From: Omphiscola glabra
Lineage: Eukaryota > Mollusca > Gastropoda > Lymnaeidae
Direction: 5' to 3'
DNA: 64,000 bases
NCBI GenBank assembly: GCA_964017045.1
Contig: OZ024807.1
Location: 12,843,241-12,907,240 of the forward strand
Below, one piece after another: positions 1 to 13,400 of this stretch. Position numbers and translations under genes: made by a program. Each line of letters opens with the position of its first letter. Position 1 is the stretch's first letter. The notes under the pieces were generated by a model. It worked only from the letters and a program-made list of their open reading frames with translations, was not told the DNA's origin and did not search any database.

Positions 1-3000
1 GAGGAATATGACACCAACTCAGGTGTCATCACAGCAGCAGGCCCAGGTCCAGGTAAGATATATGTTATGTGTATATATCGTGTGCAATATAGACAGATAA
101 GAGAAAGTTACATTTATATACTGACAAGTTACAAAAAGAGGGTAAAAAATTGACTTCATGATCTGTTTTGTCTTACAGTCTGCCTTGTTCACCACTGGTC
201 TAGTCCTGAAAGCCAACCCTACAACACTGACACAGCAGACCAGTATTCAAGCTCTCAGCTTTGCCCCAAGCCAGGCCAATCAACAGCCCACTCCGGTGAG
301 GTAAGTCTAACAAAATATTTATTTCATTCATTTTATCTAAAATGTCTCATTGGCGTTTGTTTTATGTGGCTGTTGCTTTTTTATTTTGCATACTGATTCT
401 TACGCGCTTTGTTTTCTCCACACAGATACATTCTGCCGTCATTGCAAGTCCAAGCGGCAGCCCAAGGCAGCAAAGCCTTACAGATGGCCCTGACAGGCAC
501 CACAATACAGCCGGCAAATATTCTAGCAGTGGCTAACCCTGCGACATCTGGCCAGGCAAGCCCAATACCAGCTGGAAAAATACAGATTCACAAAGTTGTG
601 TCATCTCAGGCACAGAGCTTACAGCATCAACAGGTAGCTAGAAAGTGATTGATGGGGAATTTTTTTGTTTTGCAATTTCTGTGTCTATTGAAGTCAATTC
701 TCTTTCCCAAGATTGGCCTAGCTAAAGCTGGTGAAAAATATTCTCTGTGGTATATAAGAGTCCATTTTTTAATAAACAGAATATTATCAGCTTTTATTTT
801 CTCACTCTGACATAACTGCTTCGCATCAATTAAGAGGAAGAATTTCTGTTTTATTAGTTAAAACTTTGAATATTTAATGTGACTTTTTTCATTAAAATGG
901 TGAAAATAATTCCTTGTTTAAAATATTTTAGGTGGCCATGTTAGTCCAGTCACCTGGGAATATAACATCAGGTGGAGCCCAACAGGTGCAGATATCTACA
1001 GGAACGTTTGCCCAGCCCATCGTCTGTTTGGCAGTTGCCTCTTCGTCCAACATTCCTGGCCTCCAATCTGGGCCCAGCAACATAGTAACACAGGCAGCTT
1101 TAGTACAAGGTGGTGTCAGGCCAGGTCAGCAGCGGATCTTATTGCCCACCTCACAAAAGTAAGTTGAAACCTTTGTGCCAAGGACACCATTCCTGGAACT
1201 GTAGATAATTCCAAGCTGTGATAATCATCTTCATTCCATTTAGGAACTAAATTTCAAATATCTCAACTGAAGATGTACACTGCAGAAGCACAAATTTATA
1301 GTACAGATGGACAAAATTTTCTGTCCTCTTTTTATGTGAGAGTATGAATGTACCATGTGAACAGGAAAGCTGGTTTATAAATTTGAGTTTTTTAGTGTTC
1401 TTTCATCCACAAACTTTACATTGAAATTATGATGTTGGGTTAAACTCCATACAACAAATATGACACAGACTGAACCAGAAAGACCGCTAATTGAAAATCT
1501 GGGAATTTTTTTTTGTAAAGAATCCTTCTTCAATTGACTTGAAAAAATTCATGTTATCTTATGAACACATAAAGAAGTGAAATTTTTTTTTTCCCTTTAG
1601 GGTCAACCTCATCCAGCAAGCAGTAACCCTTACTTCAGGAGGAAAAGGGGAGCTACATTATGTTCCAGCTTACGTCAGCTCCGTTCAGCCAGGTGAGAAA
1701 CACATGGTATAAAAAGAAAGCAACCATTTGTTTTTCTTAGTTACTCATGCGATGCATCTGGAAATGGGAGGTTCCTGTGCTAAAATTATCTGATACAACC
1801 ATGCTCCTGTGCTAAAATTTTCTGATAATACTTTGCTCTTGAGCTAAAAATTCTCTGATATAACCATGCTCCTGTGCTAAAATTCTCTGAGGTAACCATG
1901 CTCCTGTGCTAAAATTCTCTGATGTAACCATGCTCCTGTGCTAAAATTCTCTGATGTAACCATGCTCCTGTGCTAAAATTCTCTGACAGCTACTTTATAG
2001 CCAATAAATGTGGTGGGGCTAAAAATAAAGAGAGTTAACATGCAACTTTTATCATGTATTATTATTCAAACTGTAATTTACTTGTGGTCAAAACTAATTG
2101 GTACAAGACCAAATCACAAAATGTATTTGATTAAAGGAATAATTATTTTCAGCCAATGTATTCCCAAAATTGCATAGGGTGTGTTACTTGAGACACATTA
2201 AATTTCACTGACTGTACCATCAAATTTTGGGGGAAAGTTTTTATATCAAAGCAAGGGTATATTGAAAGAACAAAACTTACCCATTCCCCTATCATTAGGT
2301 AATGATTACCACACACTGACAAACACTGTCTTTACTGAAGCTGGGGCAAATTTGCACCCCAAACAAAGCCAAAGCTAATGATCATAATTTGTCTCATTGT
2401 TTGGTCCACAGCTCAGCATTTGCTGGTGCAGCAGTCACCACAAGCAATTCACTCTCCCAACCCTGCCATGAACCCAGCCACCACCACTCACGTTCACATT
2501 TCTGGGAACAACAACATGTGTCAGCCACAGTTCCACACTGTTACATCTGCGGGGAACATGCCCACGTCCCAGCCACAGATTGCCCCCAGACCTGTTCAGG
2601 CGGTGCTGAACACCCAGTCTCCCCCACAGACATCCAGTCCCAAGTATTACCATGGTAATTTTGCACTGTAGCTTTCTTGTAAACAAGGATTAAAAAAAAC
2701 TTAATTAGTAGTAACTTTAATGGTTGTCATTTTGTTCTGTAAATCTAATACACTAACAAAGGATTTTTTTAATCTAAATGTTGATAAAAATTGCAGTTTC
2801 ATACTCAAATTTGTTATGGTTTTGGAATCACAATTTTTAAAACGTGTATTCTGAGGTCGACAGGGTAGAAATTAAGCTGTCCCTTTTCCAATATGAATAA
2901 TCTTTTAAGGTTGGAGAGAAAACTTATAATCACACAGTCTAGTTTTTGTGTACAAGAATTTTTGGGGTACAAATTTAAAGATATTAATAATAATAATTAA

Positions 3001-6000
3001 TTTCCCACTTTTGTTAAATTCAACTTCAGAACTTAGTGTTGTTGGGAAAGTTTTATTAATTGAGCTCTTAAGATTACTTCACATTTTCCATAAGAGCCTA
3101 ATTGAGTTGTACTACAGCAGGGATCATAGAACTTTTTAACTATCATTCCAAAATTCTATCTTACATGGAGAATTTCTAAAGTATACAATAATTATTATAA
3201 ATAGTATAAAATTATTGCTATAAAATAGCCCATAGTTAATAAAATTCCAGAAATTTTGGATTGTACAATAAAACAAAAGGCAATTAGGCCAAAATGATGT
3301 TATGATTGGCTGTAATGATAGCTACCGAGCTACTAGAATTACAACATGGCTGTTTTTCTCTATTAAACTGACTTGATGCTACGTTACCAGGTACCTCATT
3401 GCCCACGAGATTTTCCTTTTTATCTCGTTTGGGGTAATGTATCCTCCTTCTCCCAACCCTTTACTACAGTGGGGATGGGATATCACATAACAAAATTGTA
3501 TACCTCTTTTGTAGGAACTATGAACATCAGGGCCTATGTAATCAACGTTAACAAAATTGTATGCATTTTTTTTGTTGTAGGAACTATGAACATCAAGGCC
3601 AATGTGATCAACGTTCCAACTGAGGGCAAAGCTGCAGACATAGGTTACATCAGCAGTCCTAATTTTCACACCAAGTCCAATCGGGTGAAGGCCACCACTG
3701 CCCATGTTCCTGTGGCCACTGAATCCCTAAAGTCAACAACCTCCCAGTGTAAGTGTTCCCCATATATGGCTACCATGAACCAGCTCGTGTTGTGTGGACC
3801 TTATCTTCCAACCAGAGCACATCTGTCTCTCAGTAATTTAAGAGTCCATATAATTGTTTGTTTAAAAAAAACTGCAGTCAAATTATAAATTAATTTTGTT
3901 TTGTTCGGTCATTGGAAATAAGTGAAGTTATTATTCAATAATATTTAAATGCAATGCAGATGCTCTTTTAAAAACTGTAAAAATGACAATTGATCTTACC
4001 CCACAAAAACTATTATCTTTTAACCCCTTTACCGGTTGTCCCGACTATAGTCGTCTTGATCTATTGACCTTTACACGGTAGACCCGACTATAATCGTCCA
4101 AATGATATTATGATCTGCAGTATGCGCCAGACCCGATTATTCTCGTCCAAAATGCTATGACGTAGTTACAGTGCATGTAGCTGGGTTTTTTTTTACTAAT
4201 TTAGATTTATTCGCCAAATAAGGGTTAGTTTTAAAATTTTTAATACCCGGTAAAGGGGTTAAAGAAACTCCCGGATAAAGAAAAGAAAAAAAAAATTTAA
4301 TTGAACATGTAGAGCATGGGTTTCTGATTCGCGGCCCGCCACATTAAATATTTTGTTAGAATAATGCAAAACTAATTCAGACAAGTGCCAAAATTCATTT
4401 CTGCATTTTGAAATTATAAAAAAATGTGTGGGGAGTGGGCTAATTCCAATAATTTGGAATAATCATGTGATAGGCCTAGACTTAGATTTCATTACAAAGT
4501 ATTTAGTCATAGTTTTGATTGTGGATCAACATGAATGTTCCATGTAAGAATCGGTGACTGCCATATGCAAATTATTTTGATGCGCTCAAAATATTTTGCT
4601 AAACAATAATTGTTTGGAATTTTTTAAAGCAGTATCCATGTTTTTTTAATAGCTTCAATCTCTTCCTGGTAGCTCCTCGAGGTCAAATAGCTGTCAACTC
4701 TCCCATGGCAAGCCCAGCCTCTACACCATCACCATCCCCAGGACTTATTCACCAGGCCCAAAGCCCTGGCTTAGGACATTACAGTAAGTTCATAAAACAT
4801 GGGTAGTACCTTAAGGTTCATAGACTATAACATTCCATTTTTCATATATTTAAACAAAATGTTTTTTAAATCATATCTTTTGCTCAGTGCTACTCAGTCA
4901 TCTCATATAGTCATACAGTGGAATCAAAACTTCACAAAAGAGATTTTCTCACATAATCACACATTGGAATCAAATTTCACAAAAGAGATTTTCTCACATA
5001 ATCACACAGTGGAATCAAAACTTCACAAAAGAGATTTTCTCACATAATCACACAGTGGAATCAAAACTTCACAAAAGAGATTTTCTCACATAATCACACA
5101 GTGGAATCAAAACTTCACAAAAGAGATTTTCTCTGTCCTTGTGTTCTTTTTAGCTTTCATGTCCTTGTGTTTGGTGGTCCTTGCATCCTGGTTTGGTGGT
5201 AATTATGTCCTGGTTTGGTGGTTATCTCGTACTGGTTTGGCGATTATTCCAAACTAGTCTTTTAAGACTTTTATGTCCTTGTGTTTGGTGGCCATTGCAT
5301 CCTGGTATGGTGGTTATGTCCTGCTTTGGTGGTTATGTCCTGCTTTGGTGTTTATTCCATCCTAGTGATTTGGGACTTTGATGTCCTTGAGATTGATTGG
5401 TGGCTCTTATGTCAATATATTTGGGTGCAACAAAACAAATACCCTTTTTAAAAAAGTGGTTTTCAGTAAAACAAACAAAATTCAGCAATGTTGTGGCCAT
5501 TCCTAAAGTTTTAATGTGTTTACTTCATTATAAACTTGGAAGCACTTTGAAAAAAATATTACTTTTTTACATAGTTGTGGTTTGAAAACTTTTTTTTAAA
5601 AATATAAATATAGAATGGATTTGCAAGAAAGCAAGAGCTCTTTATAATTTAATTGCTTCTTTTTCCTTGCTTCTTGTAAATTTTTGTCTTGGTTAAAAAT
5701 ATGGATCTAAGAGACGAAACAAAATGTCAACTGTTTACCCAAGTTGGCATAAGAGGATGTTATGAGGGGTTGCTTCTTTTTTTTGTAATAGAATGACCTC
5801 ATAACATCTCTGGGCTAGAAAACCTTTTCAGAAGCGCTGACCTGTGTATAATTTTAGATCTTTGCACCCACAGATCAGCAGATAGCCCAGAGTCCAGGTC
5901 ACCCCAGGGGAGCGTCAGTATCGGACCTGCAGCAGCAAGCCATGTCAGAGGATGCCAAAGGTTCACCTGCCAGAGGAAAGAAGGCACCCAAAAAGGTCTT

Positions 6001-9000
6001 TTAAAAAATATACATTTCTGCATGGGGCTTCTTTATTTCAACAACATTTGTAGGAAGGAACAAACTGCATTAATGATATAGATTTTTACCATTATTTTTT
6101 CTATAACTATTGAAATCTCAGCTTAAAGTATAATGAGAACTGACTTTTTGAATCCTTTAATTCAGTGACACATGGTGTTCAGGGGTAAATGATAAGTCAC
6201 TCATTAATTTCTATAATACATTTAGGAGTTGGTCTCACAAAATCATGTCAGCGACTCCTCTTGTGACTCGCTATTGCAAGATGTAGCTTCTATGGTGAAC
6301 TTTAGTGGTCATGTTTTTTAATTTTTTTTTAATTCAATGACATAACTGAGAAAACATAAATGAAAATTCTTCAAAGGTTCGAATGATGACCCCCGAGTCT
6401 GGCAACTCCCCAAGTCCTGCCAACAGTGGTGATTATCAGCCTCAGCAGCAGTACGGGGGTGGAGGCAGTACAATAGTGGCCCCAAGCACCCCACCTCAGC
6501 AACATTCTGGATCAGCATCATCTGACCAAGATATCCTGTCCCCGACTGGCCAGGTAAGGCTTGAATAAAACATGTTACCCTGGCCAAAATAACATTCTTT
6601 ATTTTGTGCCAGAATTATTTAATTAAAAAAACAAAAAAAAAAATTTTCAGTGTTGAATTTGTTCTGGGGGAAAAAAACAGGAAAATTTCTGTAAATATAT
6701 TGTTCCAAAAATCATTAATCTTAAAACAAATACAGTTTAAATTTGATAATAATTGGGGCTCCAAAATGTTGTACAATATGCGTGAAACTGTTGACATCTA
6801 TTGTCAGACAAAACTCAAGCACAAGCCACCACCTCTAAATGTGCCCTCACACGTCCAGCAACTTCCTAGTGCAGCCAACTCTCCAACTGTGGCCAGTAGT
6901 CCCAGGAAGAGCATCATCAAGAAGAACAAAGATGACGGGATGGACAAGTAAGTAAAGCTCTGTCGGGTAGTCGTGAGTGGGACCTTGAATTGCAACAATT
7001 TGTTCCATCACATTCAATATGTAATAGGAAATACAAAATACAAAACATAGGGTACAGGAAAACTTAAAAGAAACAAAACGAAACGACGAATATATGGACA
7101 AAAAGATTTCTCCGGCGAACAAAAACACTACAAATACATTTTTTTAAAGAAACTTTTGAAATGATGTCTGAAGTCCAAGAGAAAAATGGGAGAATCACAC
7201 AGCATAAGATATTTTGTAGTTCTGAAGAAGGCTTTTTGCCAACACGTTCATTGTTTTGTTTCTTCTTTTTTTTTTTTTTTCATGTTTTACATTGCCTTAT
7301 GTTTCAAATTTCTCATTGCTGTTTGGGAGTCTCCACACTTATTAGAGTATTTATCATTTAAATTGTTAGTGGGATAGGATGGTTTTTATGATGAAAAGAT
7401 TCTACACCTCCTTGACTGTTTATCATTTAACTTGTTAGTGGGATAGGATGGTTTTTATGATGAAAAGATTTTACAGCTCCTTGACTGCTTGTCTTGCAAT
7501 ACTTAGGGTGAGGAGAACTACTTTTTTTGTAATTAAATTCAATATCTATCTGTATGTCACATTATATTTTGTGTCCACAGAGTACTTCAGCAGGTTGAGT
7601 TTGAAAAGCACTTTCATTCCCTGCCTAAGTATGTTCCAGACGAAACTGTGTCCACGACTCCATTGCCACAGTCACCTCGTGGAATCATCAATGTTTACAA
7701 ACAAAAAAATAAAATCTCGCACTTGGGTAGGTTGTTCTAAACTGTTAATTTGTCCACCATGTTTATGCTGATTAAAATTTTTTTTTTAAAATAATATACT
7801 CTACCATCTTTTTAAACATTTTGTACAACCTTAATCAGTCTTCAAAACTTAATAATATTATGAGTAGATCAGATTCTTAAATTTAAAAAAAAAAATTAAG
7901 AGAAATAGCTTTCTGAAAACTTTATTTGGCATTTGTCATGTGTAAGTAATGAGATCGTTAAAAAAAAATCTTGGCCAGTTAAAAGAAAGTTTTTTGTTTT
8001 TTTTAAAAACTTGTCTTAGAATATTCTTATTTCTGTAAAATATCTCTCTATATTTTATTTGAGAACGTTAAAATCAACCATCAAAAGGGTAAACTGGCTA
8101 ATGCCATCTTATTTCCAAAATATTGGGTACGATTAGTTCCACTGAAACTGCTTAGATGTTCCCATCTTATTTAATAACTCAGTTCACCATCACTGCTATT
8201 TATAAAACTGATCATTTTCAAACCACAGCTAAAGGTGAAGCTCAGGATGGTGACCCAAATAAGCACTCCAGCGAGTCGGAGGCAGCAACACCCACTCCAA
8301 AAACGCCCAAAAGTACTCGCCATGATGACCGAAGATTCTTTGGAGAAAATTTCAACCTTGACCTTGCCAGTACTGGATTACCAGGCTCCAAGGTTTTTGG
8401 TGAGATAAATTTGCTTGGTTTTTATGTCAGGCTTTGGGTTCCTATTTACTTCATACATATAAACCGTAAGGAATTTTTTTGTTTTTTTAAATTGACAACT
8501 CTGAATCCATTTCCACAATCACATAACATACATACATGCATCCATAGTTTTCATAAACTCTGTACGACTCAGTACTTTCTTCTTCATCTTTCATGTATAT
8601 TTTTAAAAATGTAAAAATTAGTTGTTTTTTATTTTTGTCATCTGTATAACACATAATGGTTTTTTCTTTAAAAAAAAAATGTAAATTGAGACCTTGCAGC
8701 TGATGTCTGAACTCAGATCATCACTTAAACTCAAGAAATAAACCTGGCATTTTCCCCCTTTCTGGCATTTCTTTTTCCATCTTATATTTATTTGTATAGA
8801 AAAAAAAAAATTCTAATATAATGCCTCTGGTCTTACAATGTTGCGTGAATATCAAAGATTTCAAAATTTTTCACGTTACTTATCTTTAAATATTTGTGTG
8901 TGCTTGATCAAGTGTCAAAACTATTATTTAAAGTTAGTTTTTTAATTAATTTTTTTATACAGGGAAATAAATATTTTATAAATATTTTTTTTTTCTCTTC

Positions 9001-10494
9001 AGATTTTGATGGCGACCCAAATTCTCCTCGGACACCAAAAACACCCAGTTCACCAGGTGCCTTCTCCAATCGCCGAATTTTGGACCAAAGGAGACACTTG
9101 GTCATGCAGCTGTTTGATGAACATGGTCTCTATCCCACAAGTATGACCACAATGTTTAGCAACATATTTTATGTGAAATGGAAATAAAATGTTGATTGCA
9201 TGAAAATGATATGCAGTTCCCTTTAAAAAAAAATTACCAAAATCTTGAGATCATATTTCCCTCCTTTTTAAGAATTTAAATCTCTCTCGTGGGTATTATA
9301 CAAACCTGGTGGAAACTATCTAATGTGCGCTTGGTAAACAGTTCTTTATACTTGACCAGGCTTTTTTTTACTAATCTGGTTTTAAAGGTCCAGTTTATTT
9401 TATTTAAAAATTAAAACTGCCTGACATATCATTTAAATACTTATACTTCATTTAAACCTGTAAATATTTATTTTGAACATATTTTAGATAGAGAACTAGT
9501 TAACAACCGTTTTTCTTTCCGCTGTTTACTTTCTGAGCTGCACATGTCATTTGGTGCTAATTGCCACACACTCTGATTTTCTTCAGGCCAGGCGACCGTT
9601 ACTTTCCAGAACAAATACTCTGAGATTTTCCCCAATAAGAGCTGCCTGCAACTAAAGATTCGCGAAGTTCGACAGAAGATGATGGCATCTGTTCAGGTAA
9701 GGTCCCACCCATTTTTTTCACCCAGTTAATCTAGCTGTCCCGTGCCACAAGAAGCTTCTATTAGCAATAAAAAACTTTGTATGATGGGGGGAAACATACG
9801 GTAATTAATTAAATTTAAAGAGGCTTAAAATTGTTATGTTGGACATATGTTTTAACTCCTGCGTTTGAGGCACCGTCCCAATTCCTTACATTTTTCTGCA
9901 TGACTTGTCATTACTTGATTACATTGTATCCCAGTTATAACACTCAATTAATTAAATGGGTATCCCAGTTAAAACGCTAGGATTACTTTGGATCTCGTTT
10001 GTTTATTTTGATACCAGGTAAAGCACATGACAATTTGGATCCCAGGTAAAACACATGATTACATGGGATCCCAAGTTTAAAAAAACAAACATTACATGCA
10101 ACCCCGCTGAGAACACATTATTAGGATCAGTTTGAATTAATTTAAGTGAAATTTTTAGAAGCATCACATTTTTTTTCTATATTTTCAGTGTGATTTTTTA
10201 AAATGCATCTCACTTTGCTTACCTCTACAGAACACACCTAAAACTCCAACAACCCCATCAGCCTCGAGTTCATCACAAGACATGCAGGACATACCCACCA
10301 GATCAGTATCCCAGGTTCAGCTCAACCCTCCACCTGGGCCAGCCATGCCCCCATCATCTTTACCATCGCCGTCTGCGGGTCAGACCGGTTCATCACTGAG
10401 CGTCCCAGGCGGTGCCCCATCCATGATGGGGGGTACTGTGAGGCGGGCCTCGCCCCTAGCCAAATCACCCCTTGCATTTAATAGTGTTCAGTGA
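1..10494 (+). CDS. CIC: Capicua (CIC) transcriptional repressor, C-terminal 16 exons; 5' part outside window
   Basis: Capicua is a nuclear HMG-box repressor whose activity is relieved by receptor tyrosine kinase/MAPK signalling. I read 16 coding exons: 1-52, 179-300, 426-633, 932-1158, 1601-1692, 2412-2654, 3581-3748, 4673-4783, 5874-5995, 6377-6553, 6808-6947, 7581-7726, 8229-8399, 9003-9140, 9587-9696 and 10231-10494. Phases agree across all junctions and give 829 residues to a TGA at 10492-10494. Most of the visible protein is low-complexity and rich in Gln, Ser, Pro and Thr. The diagnostic part is the C1 motif, about visible residues 682-742 in exons 14-15, with [19 protein letters not shown] and then [15 protein letters not shown], as in animal CIC. 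Exon 12 carries a [20 protein letters not shown] block that also resembles human CIC. SP and TP sites are common ([10 protein letters not shown]), fitting kinase control. The HMG box is not in the window. Exon 9 ends in a weak donor (AAG|GTCTTT). Family identity is strong; single exon ends could be off. Confidence 0.93.
1773..1987. repeat. Intronic minisatellite, 32 bp unit, about 6.5 copies
   Basis: In the CIC intron after 1692 a 32 bp unit (ctcctgtgctaaaattctct plus gatgtaaccatg) recurs. The phrase ctcctgtgc starts at 1869, 1901, 1933 and 1965, exactly 32 bp apart. Earlier copies are more diverged. No coding potential is seen. Confidence 0.9.
3515..3580 (+). other. In-frame tandem copy of a 3' splice site plus exon start (CIC exon 7)
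   Basis: The 66 bp before CIC exon 7 repeat the exon's own start. There is a first acceptor (cctcttttgtag before 3515), then the codons for GTMNI, then further bases and a second acceptor (tttgttgtag before 3581) followed again by GTMNI. The distance is exactly 22 codons and the reading frame is open throughout. Use of the upstream acceptor would lengthen CIC by 22 residues without a frameshift. The copies differ by several substitutions, so the duplication is not an assembly echo of identical sequence. Confidence 0.75.
4020..4262. mobile_element. piggyBac-like MITE with TTAA target duplication
   Basis: The 235 bp body (4024-4258) has inverted ends CCCCTTTACCGG and CCGGTAAAGGGG. It is flanked on both sides by TTAA (4020-4023 and 4259-4262), the target duplicated by piggyBac-type transposases, whose ends begin CCC. 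Inside, a cccgactata..tcgtc motif recurs as subterminal repeats. There is no open reading frame, so it is non-autonomous. It lies in the CIC intron between exons 7 and 8. Confidence 0.8.
4917..5132. repeat. Intronic minisatellite, 46 bp unit, about 5 copies
   Basis: A 46 bp unit beginning gtggaatcaaaacttcacaa and ending cataatcacaca repeats about five times in the CIC intron between exons 8 and 9. It is followed, to about 5390, by looser repeats around tggtttggtggttatgtcc. Confidence 0.88.
7350..7487. repeat. Tandem duplication of 69 bp in CIC intron
   Basis: Two adjacent 69 bp copies start at ttatcattta (7351 and 7420). They share gttagtgggataggatgg and run to ctccttgactg with a few substitutions. 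They lie in the intron upstream of CIC exon 12. Confidence 0.88.
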
Positions 10495-13400
10495 CCACAG
10501 CAGAAACATTGAAATGTTGGAAGCTAAATCAGTTTCCTTGTAGCTGTAATGTGTTTGGGGTATTGAGGTGATAATATTAGAAGACATTTTATATATATAT
10601 ATATTTATATATATATATATATATTATTGATAACCGTTTAACTCATGTTTGGCATGTATATCATGGGCATGTGTTTTTCAAAGAAGTCTCAACCGCCCAC
10701 ACCCGCACTACAAATTGCATTTTATTGACACATAGGCAAAGACCAAATGATTCTTCAAACTTGCAGGACCCAACTTGTGTGAAACCTTTGTGTCTTTCTC
10801 CCTCCTGTATTTAAAGTTCTAATCTGCTCCTCAGCACTCACTCTGTACAGCATTCCACTTGAATGTGTGTGTCCCCCTGGCCTTCAAACCAATCATGGCA
10901 AAGAAGTAGCCTGTTCTTCTGTTCCATTGAATCTAAACATCCCTTCAGAAAAGCTCCTTCAGCATGCTGATTGGGAGGTCCTCATAACTGACTGGCCAAT
11001 GTAAAAAACCCTTTTATGGTCATTCACCCAGCTTTCTGAAGAGGTACAACACCCCATGCTGAAAATCAAAACTGCTCATTCCCAATTTTTTTGACACGGA
11101 CACTTCTTTTAAAAAATCTTGCACACTCAACCTTCCCCCTCCCCTATATATTTTGAAATACAACTAAAATACAATATAATATAGTTCAAGGGTTGGACAA
11201 CTTATGTTACACATGGCACTCGGTTGATATTCAATGAGACCCAGATGACAAAAACTAGAAAACTTAGTCTTATAAGTTAGACTTATAACGTTGACTGAAG
11301 TAGATTTCCTACTTTGGCACAATATTACCAAAAGGTCGCCAACCCTTGATGTAGGTCATAGTTAAACCTCCATCTGCCTTTAATAAAAGAAAATTTTTTT
11401 CAAAAACCTTTTAAAAGTTGGTAAAATCATTTTAGAAAAACATAAAGTAGCCTTTCTTTCTCTCTCTCCCCCCCCCCCCCCCCCCCAACCCAAAACAAAC
11501 CTTTGTAATAGCGGCATGTTCAAGTTGATTTATTTCTATCATACTTTCATATTCGCCTTTGAACTTTGTTATATACAATATAAAACCCCAAGGTGTTACA
11601 AAGTTCACATTTACACTGGCTGAATACGTCATCACCAAAAGATTTAAAAGTCATACAGGCTGCTCCTGTTAGGAACTGGTAATAAATAACCCAATTCATG
11701 TTCTGACACCAGCGGCTATCATCCGAGTCAATGGGAGAGCCATGGGCAAAGCTAAAAGAAGTTTGGACTTAAAACTGTCGTGCCATTTTATTGATAACAC
11801 AAAGTTATTACTATTTTCATTGTTGCTATGAAATATTACGAAACAAATCTTGTTGAAATGTTATTATTTTACATGTACAAATCCGTGGTCTTTCCTGTGT
11901 ATGTAAGCTAATTCTATAACAGATTAAATATGTTGTGTGTCTCAGATTACAAATGTTGAGGAGTCTCTTGCAGATTGCAATTAGGTGTTGAATCTTATGA
12001 CATATTCACTTTTGCACCGTCTGCCATGTTCCATAGTTATCTCCACACCTGCCACTGTTCTACGAATTTTTCTCAATCACGCCTCTTTTTAATGTTGTTT
12101 CCCTCTTAAAGATTTGCTGTTTGCGCCATATGTGCATTGATGAAAACTGGTCATAATCTTAATCAAGTCACTGGAATTCTGTGGTGTTTTTTTTGTTTTT
12201 TTTTAATGTTTTTTTTTTGTGATATTGTGATTTGTCCAGTTAGATTTCATATCAGGAAGGGATGATTTTTATTTAGTGTAACCTTGTGTGCCAACCACCA
12301 ATCTTCTCAAGAGAATTGCATTTCTATGATATATTTTTTAACCTATTCATCCTTGTTATTTAGTGAAAGTACTTTTTAAAAAATATATATATATTACCCT
12401 TGAATTAATTTACTAAATTAATTAAATTCTAATAGAAATATAATATGAAAGAATGTACCATGCCCTTATCAAGTTAAACTTTTTAAATACATTTTTAGAA
12501 TGTTTTTGTTTTTTTTAAAGAAGTTCACATAATTCAGCCTAAACAAAAATAATGCCTTTTGACATTCATAAAAATGATTTTTCTTGGAACTGTAACAAGT
12601 GCATCCCCTGTGTTTAGGGAGCTATTTTAATGTATCATTAAAATCAATAGAGTTACATAATATTTTGAAACCCAAAATTTCGCCACTCCACTTTCAATAT
12701 TTCAATCCTTTTTTTTTTTTTTTTTTTTTGTCAACATCCTTTAATACCAGTAATAAAAAAACAAAAAACTATCCTATCACATTTTTTCTTCTTTTAAAAT
12801 ATTGTTTCTTTTTTAAGTCAATCAAACTACATTGTGATAAACCCAGAGGCTATATATATATATAAAGTATATATTTAATTAAATATATATGATACTGCAG
12901 TGAAATATATTTGTCTTTGTAAATAGAAAAGTAATAGCCATATTATATGCATATGTTTTGGTTGTTACCAGTGCTTGGAGGATCTTTATTAGACTCAAGG
13001 TACTATATAACAATATAAGCCTTTTGATTTTATTGCATGGTCAGAGAAAAGGAGGATATGAATGAAAATGAAAATAGTGAAGAATACTTCAACTTTGCAA
13101 TATTTAACCTGTTTATATTGGGTTTGCAGGTCACATTGTGATGAAATTTAAATGTTTGGTATTTTTAAGCAATGTTATTTTAAGGCTAAATTTTTTTATA
13201 AAATTCAAAAGTAATTGATTATTTTTTTTTTTTAAATTTAGTATAAAATAAAATATAATTTTTTTTGAATACTTAATTTTTAAAAAAAAAAGAATTTTTA
13301 TGTTGTTTTTTTGAAAGTCATAGTAAGGTAAATTATCACTTTGGTTCTAAAGTAGGACTTTTGTGATAGTCAATAACTTTATAAATCTATTAATTATATG

